Shown: one piece after another, positions 17,086-25,982 of the stretch | Position numbering within the stretch: the stretch's first letter is position 1 | Layout of the letters: each line of letters begins with the position of its first letter | Source of the DNA: Chloroflexota bacterium | GTDB taxonomy: Bacteria; Chloroflexota; Anaerolineae; Anaerolineales; Villigracilaceae | DNA length: 64,000 nucleotides | Reading direction: 5' to 3' | Assembly (NCBI GenBank): GCA_016234485.1 | Contig: JACRBL010000004.1 | Location: 1-64,000, forward strand | Program-made: the position numbers and the translations under genes | Notes under the pieces: model-generated | Seen by the model: the letters and a program-made list of their open reading frames with translations, nothing else | Told to the model about the DNA's origin: nothing | The model's database searches: none

Positions 17086-17559
17086 TTACTTCCCCAACGC
17101 CTTCTTCAAATCGCGGTAATGGATTTGGTTGTGCAAGTACAACATCTTGATCATCTCGCGCATGGTCGTCTGTTTAAGAAATGGGTGACGGCCAATTGTT
17201 TCGAGATCGGATTCCCGCAAACCCAAAACCCACGTCACCGATTCGGCGCGCACGGATTTGTACTGCTCCAGCAGTTCGAGCGGAGTCAACTCTTTGGTCT
17301 TTTCCTGCTGGCTGGCATTGTAACGATCAATCGAGAAATCGTCCGCCGCCCCCGCGCCGCCTAGGCGGACTTGCTCGAACAGTTTCACCAGTCCACGCTC
17401 GGAGGTGACGAAATGCGAAAGCACGTTACGCACCGTCCAAACCGTCCCTTCGGTGTAGACGTCTGCCTGCCACTGCGCGTCGGTCAACGCGGAGAAGATG
17501 GCGGCAAAGCGCTCGCCTTCGGATTTGAGTTTTTCAGCAAGGTCGGTGAGTTCGGACAT
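17086..17559 (-). CDS. DinB-family putative metal-dependent protein
   Basis: A 157-residue four-helix-bundle protein. The DinB/YfiT pattern is present: a His in VLSHFVTSERGL (about 50) and a C-terminal His pair in LYLHNQIHYRDL (about 143-147), the usual three metal ligands. Members include bacillithiol and mycothiol S-transferases and maleylpyruvate isomerase; the reaction here is unknown. GAGGAGAATTCC precedes the start. It ends just before the frameshifted membrane gene, in the same direction. Confidence 0.8.
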   Translation of the reverse strand: MSELTDLAEKLKSEGERFAAIFSALTDAQWQADVYTEGTVWTVRNVLSHFVTSERGLVKLFEQVRLGGAGAADDFSIDRYNASQQEKTKELTPLELLEQYKSVRAESVTWVLGLRESDLETIGRHPFLKQTTMREMIKMLYLHNQIHYRDLKKALGK

Positions 17560-17581
17560 GGAATTCTCCTCAATAAAATTC

Positions 17582-17680
17582 GGCGGGGGATTGAAATCCC
17601 CGCCTCAGTACATGGAAGCCCTACGGGGCTGGCGCCAGCCCGAAGGGCTTTCACGAACTGAGCAGGGACTTTAGTCCCGC
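17582..17680 (+). repeat. Composite palindromic repeat (cruciform-like)
   Basis: Three nested palindromes lie between the DinB and SDR genes: GGCGGGG...CCCCGCC at 17582-17604; a long imperfect inverted repeat 17605-17622 / 17644-17661 whose centre GGCTGGCGCCAGCC (17627-17640) is perfect; and GGGACT-TT-AGTCCC at 17665-17678. The last belongs with the elements at 32415-32455. Confidence 0.75.
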
Positions 17681-17684
17681 TCGG

Positions 17685-18404
17685 TTACACCAACGAATAT
17701 CCCCCATCCACCACGATCGTCTGGCCTGTGACATATTCATTCTTGACCAAAAACTCCAGCGCGGACGCGATCTCCTCGGGTCGCGCGGGACGTTTGAGGG
17801 GCAGCCGCTCGATTAGCCGATCCCACTCTTCGGGTGTCACCACGTCCGATTTCAAGACGAAGCCAGGCGCGATGGCGTTGACGCGAATGGACGGGGCGAG
17901 CGAACGCGCCAACACCTTGGTCAACGTCTCCAGGCCAGATTTGCTCACCACATACGAAGAGTAGCGGCTCCACGCCTTGCTCGCGCCGACGTCGCTCACG
18001 TTGACGATCAGTCCGCCCTCGGGCATCAACTTCACGGCCTCCTGCGCCATCAGGAACGGGGCGCGCAAGTTCAGGTCGAGAGCCACGTCCCAATTTTCGA
18101 GCGACAACTCGCGCGGATTTCCCACAGGCATCACCGCCGCCGAGTTGACCAAGACCTTGAGCGGCTCATTGAACTCGCGGACAATGTCGAACAGGCGCGC
18201 GATGCGCTCAGGCTTCGAGAGATCTGCGCGCAAGAGGTACGCGGGGACGCCCAAGGCCTCGATCTCTTTCTTCGTCCAGTCTGCTTCGTGGGCGGAGTTT
18301 AGATAATGAAGGCCGATGGCGTATCCCATGCGGGCAAGCGCGAGGGCAAAGGCTTTGCCAAGTCTCTGCGCGCCGCCAGTGACGAGGGCGAGGGGTTGGG
18401 TCAT
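17685..18404 (-). CDS. SDR-family oxidoreductase, pteridine reductase-like
   Basis: A 239-residue Rossmann enzyme. TGGAQRLGKAFA is the dinucleotide loop, with the Arg typical of NADPH-dependent pteridine reductases; VLVNSAAVMP is the NAG-like motif; NVSDVGAS...YSSYVVSKSG carries Ser, Tyr and Lys of the active site; IRVNAIAPGFV and TGQTIVVDGGYS close the fold. PTR1/FolM relatives reduce dihydrobiopterin or folate. The start at 18404 (MTQPLALVTGG) is chosen because the frame further upstream translates repeat DNA. Exact substrate unproven. Confidence 0.8.
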   Translation of the reverse strand: MTQPLALVTGGAQRLGKAFALALARMGYAIGLHYLNSAHEADWTKKEIEALGVPAYLLRADLSKPERIARLFDIVREFNEPLKVLVNSAAVMPVGNPRELSLENWDVALDLNLRAPFLMAQEAVKLMPEGGLIVNVSDVGASKAWSRYSSYVVSKSGLETLTKVLARSLAPSIRVNAIAPGFVLKSDVVTPEEWDRLIERLPLKRPARPEEIASALEFLVKNEYVTGQTIVVDGGYSLV

Positions 18405-18416
18405 GGGTCGATTATA

Positions 18417-18516
18417 AAGTAGACAAGTAAACACGTACACACGGAAACAGGGAAAAGAAAACGGGTACACAAGTTTTCACCTGTGTACCCGTCTACTTTA
18501 TGTACCTGTGTACTTC
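18417..18516 (+). repeat. Intergenic word repeat (GTAGACA/GTACAC type)
   Basis: Short related words such as GTAGACAAG, AAACACGTACAC and GGGTACAC, followed by their complements GTGTACCCGTCTAC and GTACCTGTGTAC, make an imperfect foldback. AAAGTAGAC (18417-18425) mirrors GTCTACTTT (18491-18499). The same vocabulary occurs at 25896-25978. Confidence 0.65.
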
Positions 18517-18517
18517 T

Positions 18518-19480
18518 CTATCCCCGAAAGAAATTCGACACAAAGAACCAAATATTCGCAGGCCGCTCCGCCAGGCGACGCATGAAGTACGGATACCAAT
18601 GCGTCCCAAACGGGACGTAAACGCGCACGGGGTAGCCTTCTTTTACAAGTTTTTCCTGCAAGTCGCGGCGGATGCCGTAAAGCATCTGGAATTCCAGTCC
18701 GTTCTTGGGCAGGCCAACTTTGGCGGCATAGGTTTTCGCGAACTCGATGCGCTTCTCATCGTGACTCGCAATGGCGGGGATGGGCGGGAGGCGTCCATCT
18801 TCGCTCAACTTCGAGCTTTCGGCCAGCGACGCGTCGATCATCAATTTCGTCAGCAGGTCGTAATTCGCGTCCACGTCGGCTTTCTTGGGGAAGGCTTTAT
18901 CGGGCGGTTCCTTGTACGCGCCTTTGACGAGACGGATGGTGGTCTTATTCGCGAGCAAAGACTTTGTATCCGCTTCGGCGCGGTAGAGGTAGGACTGTAC
19001 CGCCATGCCAAAATGACGATTGGTGAAGCCGCGCTCGAGCATGGCCTTGTAGATGGCGATGGTAGTATCGGTGTAGGGCGTGTCTTCGATGTCCACGCGC
19101 ACGAAGTTCTGGTGTTCCTTTGCCCGCTGGAGAATCCGCCCGAGGTTGTCGCGACACACCGACTCGTCCAGCCCCATGCCGATCTGCGTCAGCTTAATGG
19201 AGACGTTGGCGCGCACGCCCGCGCGGTCAATCTCGTCCAGAGCGGCCAGAATGTCGCCTGTGGCCTGTGAGGCTTCCTCCATCGTGGACGTATGTTCGCC
19301 CAGATGATCAAGCGTCACGTTGATGCCTTTTTCGTTCAACTCACGGATGGCTCTTATGGCGTCTTCCGCCTTTGTCCCCGCAACAAAACGGGAGGCCGCC
19401 TTCCAGGCGAACGACCAACCCGTTACGATCCTCTGCGCCCATTGCGCCTTGGAAAGATAGATCAAAAAGGAGCGAAGCAT
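18518..19480 (-). CDS. Proline dehydrogenase (monofunctional, FAD)
   Basis: A 320-residue TIM-barrel flavoenzyme that oxidises proline to pyrroline-5-carboxylate and passes electrons to the quinone pool. Recognisable motifs are GINVTLDHLGEHT, ANVSIKLTQIGM, VRVDIEDTPYTDTT, LVKGAYKEP, AIASHDEKRIE, LEFQMLYGIR and RVYVPFGTHWYPYFMRRLAERP, the last holding the proline-binding Arg pair. There is no P5C dehydrogenase domain and none next door, so the second step is encoded elsewhere. GGAATGAAAC upstream is a modest ribosome site. Confidence 0.93.
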   Translation of the reverse strand: MLRSFLIYLSKAQWAQRIVTGWSFAWKAASRFVAGTKAEDAIRAIRELNEKGINVTLDHLGEHTSTMEEASQATGDILAALDEIDRAGVRANVSIKLTQIGMGLDESVCRDNLGRILQRAKEHQNFVRVDIEDTPYTDTTIAIYKAMLERGFTNRHFGMAVQSYLYRAEADTKSLLANKTTIRLVKGAYKEPPDKAFPKKADVDANYDLLTKLMIDASLAESSKLSEDGRLPPIPAIASHDEKRIEFAKTYAAKVGLPKNGLEFQMLYGIRRDLQEKLVKEGYPVRVYVPFGTHWYPYFMRRLAERPANIWFFVSNFFRG

Positions 19481-19574
19481 GTTTCATTCCTAATTTTTGA
19501 TTTTTCGTGCCTTGGTCTGCCTTCCGCATCCAGCAAACCGCCCCCATTCTACCGCCAACTGCCATTCTCGAATA

Positions 19575-19583
19575 TGTTATACT
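19575..19583 (+). promoter_or_regulatory. Extended -10 promoter of the serine hydrolase gene
   Basis: TGTTATACT is an extended -10 (TGn-TATACT) about 30 bases before ATG 19613. No convincing -35 is visible, as is usual for extended -10 promoters. Confidence 0.5.
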
Positions 19584-19612
19584 TTTTATGACATTCATCA
19601 CTTTCGGTAAAA

Positions 19613-21109
19613 ATGAACAATCGAAACACATCCTTAATTCTCCGCTTCGTGGCTGTACTCTTTCTGAGCGCGGCCATTATTTTAACCATCCTCGCCCTGG
19701 TCGGATACAGCCGCCAGCGCAACAACTACCCCGCGGGCATGACCATCGCGGGCGTTTCCGTCGGCGGCGTGGATCCGCAGACAGCCTCCCAGCGCGTCTT
19801 GCAGGTCTATTCCTCGCCCGTGGAATTGCAGTACGCGGGATCGAGCATCCTCCTGACTCCCAGCCTGATCGGTTTTCAATTGGACATTGACGCCATGCTC
19901 GCCGCGGCAGACCTGACCCGAACGGGCGCGTCCTTCTGGGGCGGATTCTGGAATTATTTGTGGAACCAGGCTCCCGCCGCGGACAATGTCCCGCTCGTCG
20001 CTTCGATCTCCGCGGAACGCCTGCGCGAGTTCCTCGTCAACGAGATCGCCACGCGCTACGATACGCCACCCGCGCCCGCACAACCCATCCCGGGGACGGT
20101 CAACTTCGTCCCCGGCGAACCAGGCCAGACGTTGGACGTGGACCGCGCCATCGTCCTGATCGAAGACGCGCTGCGCTCGCCCACCAACCGCGTCGTCGCG
20201 TTGACATCCGTCCGCACGACGGCCTCGCGTCCCGCGCCCGCCAGCCTCGAGATACTGCTCAAGCAGGTTATCCAACTGTCCAAGTTCGACGGCGTGGTCG
20301 GCCTTTACATGCTCGACCTGCAAACGGGAGGGGAGATTCACTTCGCGCAAAATAACGGCCAACCGCTTTCCGTCCAACCCGACGTGGCTTTCACCGCTTC
20401 GAGCGTGGCAAAGATTCCCATCATGGTTTCGTATTACAGCGAATACGGCGCGGACGGCTTGAGCGAGCAGACCATCAACGCGATGATAGACATGATCCGC
20501 CGCTCCGAAAATCCGCCCGCCGATAAATTCATGTCCGCGCTCAACGAGAACCGCGGCCCGCTGGTCGTCACCGACCGAATGAAAGCGCTCGGCCTGAGCA
20601 ACACTTTCATGGCGGGCTACTTCTACGTCGGCGCGCCGCTCTTGCAGACGATCAAGACACCATCCAATGAGCGCGCGGACGTCGTCACCAATCCCGACTC
20701 GTACAACCAGACCACGCCCTCCGATATCGGCATGTTGCTCGAAGACTTGTATCAATGCGAGCAATCGGGCGGCGGCGCGTTGGTGGCCGTCTTCCCGCAG
20801 AAGATCAACCAGCAGATCTGCCAGCAAATGGTGGATGTTCTCGTGCAGGATAAACTCGGCGCGCTCCTGCAAGCGGGCGTTCCCGAAGGCACGCGCATCG
20901 CTCACAAACACGGCTGGATCACAAACTCCGCCACGGGCGTGATTGACAACGTCAGCGACGCGGCCATCGTCTACTCGCCTGGCGGAAATTATGTCCTCGT
21001 CGTCTTCGCCTATCATCCCGTCCAGATCATTTGGGATACGATGGCAAACCCGCTCTTCGCGCAAATTTCGCAAGCCGTTTATAACTTTTTCAACGTCCCA
21101 ACACAGTAA
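19613..21109 (+). CDS. Membrane-anchored class A beta-lactamase-like serine hydrolase with YoaR-type domain
   Basis: A 498-residue protein. One N-terminal membrane helix (about 12-32) is followed by a peptidoglycan-binding-4/YoaR-like segment (NYPAGMTIAGVSVGGVDP, about 40-190). The penicillin-binding-like domain (about 220-495) has FTASSVAKIPIMVSYY with the SxxK nucleophile, a helical insert, and KHGWITNSATGVIDNVSDAA at the place of the KTG triad. It is probably a cell-wall-active hydrolase or carboxypeptidase, not a resistance enzyme. It is monocistronic, with a hairpin just downstream. Confidence 0.83.
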   Translation: MNNRNTSLILRFVAVLFLSAAIILTILALVGYSRQRNNYPAGMTIAGVSVGGVDPQTASQRVLQVYSSPVELQYAGSSILLTPSLIGFQLDIDAMLAAADLTRTGASFWGGFWNYLWNQAPAADNVPLVASISAERLREFLVNEIATRYDTPPAPAQPIPGTVNFVPGEPGQTLDVDRAIVLIEDALRSPTNRVVALTSVRTTASRPAPASLEILLKQVIQLSKFDGVVGLYMLDLQTGGEIHFAQNNGQPLSVQPDVAFTASSVAKIPIMVSYYSEYGADGLSEQTINAMIDMIRRSENPPADKFMSALNENRGPLVVTDRMKALGLSNTFMAGYFYVGAPLLQTIKTPSNERADVVTNPDSYNQTTPSDIGMLLEDLYQCEQSGGGALVAVFPQKINQQICQQMVDVLVQDKLGALLQAGVPEGTRIAHKHGWITNSATGVIDNVSDAAIVYSPGGNYVLVVFAYHPVQIIWDTMANPLFAQISQAVYNFFNVPTQ

Positions 21110-21110
21110 C

Positions 21111-21177
21111 ACAACCCGTTGTCCTGCAGTTGAACTGTGTGACAACGGGTTGTAACGCAAATTGCCAATTTGCGTTT
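21111..21177 (+). repeat. Two consecutive palindromes between divergent-function genes
   Basis: First: ACAACCCGTTGTC / GACAACGGGTTGT (21111-21123, 21141-21153), with the inner palindrome CAGTTGAACTG in its loop. Second: AACGCAAATTG-C-CAATTTGCGTT (21155-21177). Neither has a T-run. They probably end the serine hydrolase transcript and shape the 5' end of the next. Confidence 0.75.
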
Positions 21178-21189
21178 ACAATCGCCCCC

Positions 21190-21891
21190 ATGAGCGCTGC
21201 CCTCGGACTTTACCGCCTCCAGCAAATAGACACGCAACTCGATCACGCGCGCGTCCGCCTGGAGGCGATTCGCGCCACGCTCGAGAATGACGTGGAGTTG
21301 CGCGCCGCGCTGGATCGCGCCGCCGAAGCGGAGAAAACGCATCAGGAAGCTGAGCGCGCCCAACGTCAGGCCGAAGCGGAAGTGCAGGCGCAGAAGATCA
21401 AGATCGAGATGGCCGAGTCCAGTTTGTATGGCGGCAACGTTCGTAACCCGAAAGAACTTCAGGATCTGCAACATGACGTGGCCTCGCTCAAAAAATATTT
21501 TGCCACACTGGAAGACCGACTGCTCGAATCCATGCTGAAGACCGAAGCAACCGCCTCAACCCTGACCGAGGCGCGGGGCGCGCTGACCCGAACCGAATCC
21601 ACCCGCGGCGACCAAACCCGCGCGTTGACCTCCGAGCAGGCGACCCTCATCCACACGCTCGAACGATTTGACTCCGAGCGCAAAGCCGCCACCGCTCCCA
21701 TTGACGCGAAGGCGCTCGAACAATACGAATCCCTCCGACGCGACAAACGCGGCCTGGCAGTGACCACCGTCAGCGACGGCGCCTGCGCGGCCTGCGGAAC
21801 CACGCTCACGCCTGGGCATCAACAATCGGCCCGTTCCAGCGCGGCGATCGCGCGTTGCCCCACCTGCGCTCGAATCCTTTTTGCAGGTTAA
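21190..21891 (+). CDS. Coiled-coil protein with C4 zinc ribbon (CT398-like)
   Basis: A 233-residue protein. Residues 1-180 form a long antiparallel coiled coil, including the conserved turn MAESSLYGGNVRNPKELQDLQ that marks the CT398/zf-RING_7 family. The C-terminus has CAACGTTLTPG and CPTCARIL, a four-cysteine zinc ribbon. Family members are nucleic-acid or secretion associated and poorly defined. The ATG at 21190 is the one that gives the family N-terminus (LGLYRLQQIDTQLD); the frame upstream translates palindromes. Confidence 0.88.
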   Translation: MSAALGLYRLQQIDTQLDHARVRLEAIRATLENDVELRAALDRAAEAEKTHQEAERAQRQAEAEVQAQKIKIEMAESSLYGGNVRNPKELQDLQHDVASLKKYFATLEDRLLESMLKTEATASTLTEARGALTRTESTRGDQTRALTSEQATLIHTLERFDSERKAATAPIDAKALEQYESLRRDKRGLAVTTVSDGACAACGTTLTPGHQQSARSSAAIARCPTCARILFAG

Positions 21892-21920
21892 GTAATAATC
21901 AACAAATCACCAAACTTTCC

Positions 21921-21964
21921 GTCATTGCGAGGAGCGATAGCGACGAAGCAATCCCCTCGCAAAG
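21921..21964 (+). repeat. Dispersed CGTCATTGCGAGG repeat, copy 1
   Basis: CGTCATTGCGAGGAGCG...GACGAAGCAATC with inverted ends TTGCGAGG / CCTCGCAA. This is a repeat type known from many genomes; a longer copy is at 36881-36966. Confidence 0.8.
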
Positions 21965-22006
21965 ATGAAATAAGTTTACGAAGAACTTTCTGACCCTACT
22001 TAATCC

Positions 22007-24550
22007 ATGCCTTTCACCCTGCCCTTCGAGATTGACCCCCTCTCTTTTGGAATCGGCTTCGTAGCCGCCAGCCTGTTCTGGCTACTCGTCAGCCGAATGC
22101 GCCCCGCGCTGAAAGAATGGCGCGAGGGACGGGTTGTGCGTCGAGAGACAGCACAGGCGAAACGCGCTTCGGGCGTGGAGGAGAATCACCGCCGCATCAC
22201 CTTGCGCCGCGCGCAGGGCATGCACCTGGCCGCGCCGCTCTTCGCGTTGGATGAGATTCTCATCCCGCCGCTTCTCATGGCCCCGCCGCCGCGCGTGGAA
22301 CCGAACGGCCCGATCGCCACCGATGAAATTGTTACGCAGACCGTACCATACCTGCCCGCCTGGCCCGAAGTGGGGACAGCCTACCACGCGCCCACCATGA
22401 CGTTGGAGCGCGCGCTCTCGGGCGGAAGTCACCTCGTCATCATCGGCCAGGACGGGATCGGCAAGACCGTGGCTCTCGCGCACCTGGCCTCCCTGCTGGC
22501 GAATCAAGATATCAGCCTCGGCGCGCTCAGCCAAAACGTCCCGTTCCTCATCCACGTGGCGGACTTGTCGCTACCCGTGAAGGATGAGAAGGCCGTCCTC
22601 GACCCGATCATCGTTGCCGCCTCGGAACAAATCTCCTTCCTCGATAAAGGCCGCATGGAAGATTTCATCCACCTCGTTTTCAAAAGTGGACGCGCCATGC
22701 TCCTGCTCGATGGCTTCGACGAACTCGCGCAGGATGGTCAAAAAGCAGTCGTCGAATATTTGACCCTTCTATTTAAAACGTATCCATTGCCGCGCGTCGT
22801 CGCCACCGCCCTGCCCGAACAAACCGAAGGCTTGTTGGAAATGGGATTCGCGGCCATGACGTTGCTCGGCTGGAACGAAAACCGCCAGGCCGAATTTGCG
22901 CGCAAATGGGGCGAGCATTGGACGAACTTCGTCAGCCGCGAGGCCTGGGCGCAGACATCTTTCGAATCCATTGACCCGCTCTTGCTGGAAGCCTGGCTGG
23001 AATTTGGCAACCAGCGCCTCACGCCGCTCGAATTCACGCTCAAACTTTGGGGCGGATTTGCGGGCGACAGCCTCGGTCCGCGCGCCAGCGACGCGATCGC
23101 CACCCACATCCGACGCGTCGCGCCCGTGGACACGCCCGCCGCCGCGCTTGAGACGCTTGCCCTGCAAGCCGTCATCAGCACGCAACCCGTCTTCGACACC
23201 CGCAAGGCGCGCGATTGGGTGCGCAAGTTTGAACCCGCTGAAGAGAAAACCGCCGAGGGAGTCATCGCCAGCGAGGACGGGGAACCGTCCAAGACGGGTC
23301 CGCTCGGGCAGAAAAAAGAGACGACCACCGTCCAAACGCCCACCAGCGGCCTGCTCGGAAAAATGGCAACCAGCGGACTTTTGCTCACGCATCAAAATAA
23401 TCACATGCGCTTCCTGCATCCCATTTTGATGGGATACCTGGCAGGCCGCGCCATGACCGCCTTCAACGCCGAAGAAACTTTGCTTAGCCAGCCCAACTGG
23501 AGCGGCAAACTGCTCGCCATGCGAAACCTGGCCGCCCACGGCGACGCCACACGCCTGGCCGAGAATCTTTTGAAGAACGAAGATCGCATTCTCGAACGTC
23601 CGTTACTCACCGTGGCGCGCTGGTTGCGCGAAGCCCCGCGCGAATCACAATGGCGCGGAAAAGTGATGGCGGGGCTGGCACGCGTCATGCAAGCCGAAGA
23701 CCTTCCCCGCGGCCTGCGCGGACAGGCGATGGCGGCCTTCGCCCTGAGCGGAGACCCAGGCGCGGCGGCCTTTTTCCGTCAGTCTCTGCAATCGCATTCG
23801 TTTGAACTCATCACGCTGGCCGCGCTCGGAAGCGGCTTGATGCGCGACGTCAAAGCGGTGGACTTGCTCGCGACCTCGCTGGACGCTCCCAGCGGCGCGA
23901 CGCGACGCGCCGCCTGTCTCGCGCTGGTGGCGATCGGCTCCCAGTCCGCGCTCGAAGCGGTGGCAAACGCCCTGATGGTTGGCGATGACGATCTCCGTCG
24001 CGCCGCGGCCGAAGCGCTCGCCAATGACACACACGCAGGCTACGAAACTCTGAAAGATGGCGCCACCTTGCCCGACATCATCGTCCGCCGCGCGGTGGCG
24101 TATGGACTCGGACGCGTCCCCGAAACCTGGGCTCTGGAAATTTTACAAAACCTGCAAGTGCAAGACGACCAGTGGATCGTCCGCACCGCGGCCACAGAGG
24201 TGCTGGACAGCCGCGCGCCCGCCAACGATCCGCGCGTGCCGCGCGCGTTCGCGGCCCCGTCGGAAACGCCGTGGCTGATCGAGTTCGCGGGCAAGCAGGG
24301 AGTGGGCATCACGCCCGGCGCGCCCGCCACCGACATTTTGTTGACCGCGCTCAGAAACGGCACATCGGAAGAACGCCTGGCCGCGCTGGCCTATCTCAAA
24401 CGCACGCCAAACGAAGGCGTGATCAAAGCCCTGTACGAATCCCTGCACAACGACGACGCGGACATCCGCGAAGCCAGTTACCAAACCTTGTGGGAGATCG
24501 CGTCCGACGGAGCGAGTCTCCCCAATCCCATTCAATTCGGACTAGCCTGA
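22007..24550 (+). CDS. Membrane-anchored NACHT/STAND-type NTPase with HEAT repeats
   Basis: An 847-residue protein. An N-terminal membrane helix (about 9-28) is followed by a linker and an NTPase core: Walker A GQDGIGKT (147-154), Walker B MLLLDGFDEL (231-240) with the NACHT-like DGFDEL form, then a helical winged segment. A Pro/Lys-rich insert sits near 410-450. Residues ~560-840 are HEAT-like helical pairs (ATRRAACLALVAIGSQSALE, DLRRAAAEALANDTHAGYE). STAND ATPases act as ligand-gated switches, often in defence or signalling. No effector domain (nuclease, TIR, protease) is fused, so the role is open. Its stop shares one base with the next start. Confidence 0.78.
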   Translation: MPFTLPFEIDPLSFGIGFVAASLFWLLVSRMRPALKEWREGRVVRRETAQAKRASGVEENHRRITLRRAQGMHLAAPLFALDEILIPPLLMAPPPRVEPNGPIATDEIVTQTVPYLPAWPEVGTAYHAPTMTLERALSGGSHLVIIGQDGIGKTVALAHLASLLANQDISLGALSQNVPFLIHVADLSLPVKDEKAVLDPIIVAASEQISFLDKGRMEDFIHLVFKSGRAMLLLDGFDELAQDGQKAVVEYLTLLFKTYPLPRVVATALPEQTEGLLEMGFAAMTLLGWNENRQAEFARKWGEHWTNFVSREAWAQTSFESIDPLLLEAWLEFGNQRLTPLEFTLKLWGGFAGDSLGPRASDAIATHIRRVAPVDTPAAALETLALQAVISTQPVFDTRKARDWVRKFEPAEEKTAEGVIASEDGEPSKTGPLGQKKETTTVQTPTSGLLGKMATSGLLLTHQNNHMRFLHPILMGYLAGRAMTAFNAEETLLSQPNWSGKLLAMRNLAAHGDATRLAENLLKNEDRILERPLLTVARWLREAPRESQWRGKVMAGLARVMQAEDLPRGLRGQAMAAFALSGDPGAAAFFRQSLQSHSFELITLAALGSGLMRDVKAVDLLATSLDAPSGATRRAACLALVAIGSQSALEAVANALMVGDDDLRRAAAEALANDTHAGYETLKDGATLPDIIVRRAVAYGLGRVPETWALEILQNLQVQDDQWIVRTAATEVLDSRAPANDPRVPRAFAAPSETPWLIEFAGKQGVGITPGAPATDILLTALRNGTSEERLAALAYLKRTPNEGVIKALYESLHNDDADIREASYQTLWEIASDGASLPNPIQFGLA

Positions 24551-25893
24551 TGCTGATCACAAACGCCACCCTCGTCACTTGGGAAAGTCCTAATCGCATC
24601 CTCGCCAGCCACGCCCTCTTCATCGAGGGCGGCATCATCCGCGAGATCGGCAAAAGCGCGCAGTTGGAAAAGAAATATCCCAACGAAGAAAAGTTGGATG
24701 CGCGCGACCAACTCGTGATGCCCGGCAATATCTGCGCGCACACGCATTTCTACGGCGCGTTCGCGCGCGGCATGGCCATCCCCGGCGAAGCGCCCGAAGA
24801 CTTTAAACAAATTCTCGAAAAACTTTGGTGGCCGCTCGATAAATCGCTGGACGAGGAAGCCGTCCGCTATTCCGCGTTGACCTGTCTCGTGGACGCGGTC
24901 AAGCACGGCACGACGACTCTCATTGACCATCACGCCTCCCCCAACTTCATTGACGGGTCGCTGGACGTGATCGAAGAAACCGTCGTTCGCGCGGGACTTC
25001 GGGCCTGTCTCTGCTACGAAGTGACCGACCGCGACGGGACAGAGAAAATGCGCGCCGGCGTCCGCGAAAACGTCCGCTTCCTCACGAAGGCGAAGAGTCC
25101 GCTTCTCGCCGCCACCTTCGGCCTGCACGCCCCGCTCACGCTTTCCGACGCGACCCTCGCAGAATGTCGCGTTGCCGCGCCCGAAGGGACGGGCTATCAC
25201 ATCCACGTTTCGGAATCCGAAGACGACAAGTATTCTATTTTCGATGGAATCAAATCTGGCGGAGGCGGCTGGCCCGTGGACTGGCTAAATGCTCATGGCA
25301 TTCTCGGCCCGCGCACCATCCTCGCGCACGGCGTCCATCTCGACGAGCACGAAATGGCTCAACTCGCCGACACGCAGACCTGGGTCACGCATCAGCCACG
25401 CTCGAACATGAACAACGCTGTCGGCGTGGCAGACGTGGAAGCCATGTTTGAAAAGGGCATCAAAGTCTGTCTCGGCAACGACGGATTCTCCAACGCCATG
25501 TGGGACGAGTGGAAGGCAACCTATCTGCTCCACAAAATCCACGCCCTCGACCCGCGCAAGATGAACGGCATGACCGTGACGCAGATGGCGATCTACCACA
25601 ACGCTGCGCTCGCGGACGTCTTCTTCCCCGAAGCGCGGGTCGGCCAACTCACCGTTGGCGCGACCGCGGACATCATCTTCGTGGACTACCACTCGCCCAC
25701 CGAACTGACCGCCGGCAACCTGCCCTGGCATATCCTCTTCGGCTTCCAATCGGATTTGGTCACGACAACGATTGTCGCGGGCAACGTCCTGATGAAAGAC
25801 CGTCAACTCGTCACTCTCGATGAAAAAGAGATTGCGGCTAAATCGCGCGAGTCTGCGGCGAAGGTTTGGAAACGGTACAACGCTTTGTTTTAG
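24550..25893 (+). CDS. Amidohydrolase, S-adenosylhomocysteine/methylthioadenosine deaminase-like
   Basis: A 447-residue metal-dependent TIM-barrel enzyme of the TrzA/AtzA/MtaD group. Metal ligands are visible in CAHTHFYGAF (HxH), HIHVSESEDD and LAHGVHLDEHEM, with the catalytic Asp in CLGNDGFSNAMW. Members deaminate SAH, MTA or guanine-like substrates; the best guess is nucleoside salvage. ATG 24550 overlaps the previous TGA by one base, so it is translationally linked to the NACHT gene, although a functional link is unclear. The length is normal for the family. Confidence 0.85.
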   Translation: MLITNATLVTWESPNRILASHALFIEGGIIREIGKSAQLEKKYPNEEKLDARDQLVMPGNICAHTHFYGAFARGMAIPGEAPEDFKQILEKLWWPLDKSLDEEAVRYSALTCLVDAVKHGTTTLIDHHASPNFIDGSLDVIEETVVRAGLRACLCYEVTDRDGTEKMRAGVRENVRFLTKAKSPLLAATFGLHAPLTLSDATLAECRVAAPEGTGYHIHVSESEDDKYSIFDGIKSGGGGWPVDWLNAHGILGPRTILAHGVHLDEHEMAQLADTQTWVTHQPRSNMNNAVGVADVEAMFEKGIKVCLGNDGFSNAMWDEWKATYLLHKIHALDPRKMNGMTVTQMAIYHNAALADVFFPEARVGQLTVGATADIIFVDYHSPTELTAGNLPWHILFGFQSDLVTTTIVAGNVLMKDRQLVTLDEKEIAAKSRESAAKVWKRYNALF

Positions 25894-25895
25894 TA

Positions 25896-25978
25896 AATAC
25901 GTAGACAGAGTACACAGGTAGACACGTGCACACGCACATAGGTTCTGATAATTGATCACTGAAAACTGATCACTGGAG
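25896..25978 (+). repeat. Intergenic word repeat (GTAGACA/GTACAC and TGATCACTGA types)
   Basis: Contains ACGTAGACAGAGTACACAGGTAGACACG, then GATAATTGATCACTGAAAACTGATCACTGG: two different vocabularies of near-tandem words. It fills the gap before the F420 reductase gene and supplies no gene. Confidence 0.65.
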
Positions 25979-25982
25979 TTCC

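Noticed and set aside
17582-17680. CRISPR-like array
   Set aside because: The repeats are palindromes of different lengths without regular spacers, and no cas gene is present in the window.
19682-21160. 492-codon open frame on the minus strand
   Set aside because: It is antisense to the serine hydrolase, which has family motifs and a start signal; long antisense frames are common in G/C-rich DNA. The translation is rich in Arg, Gly, Asp and Val with no recognisable domain.
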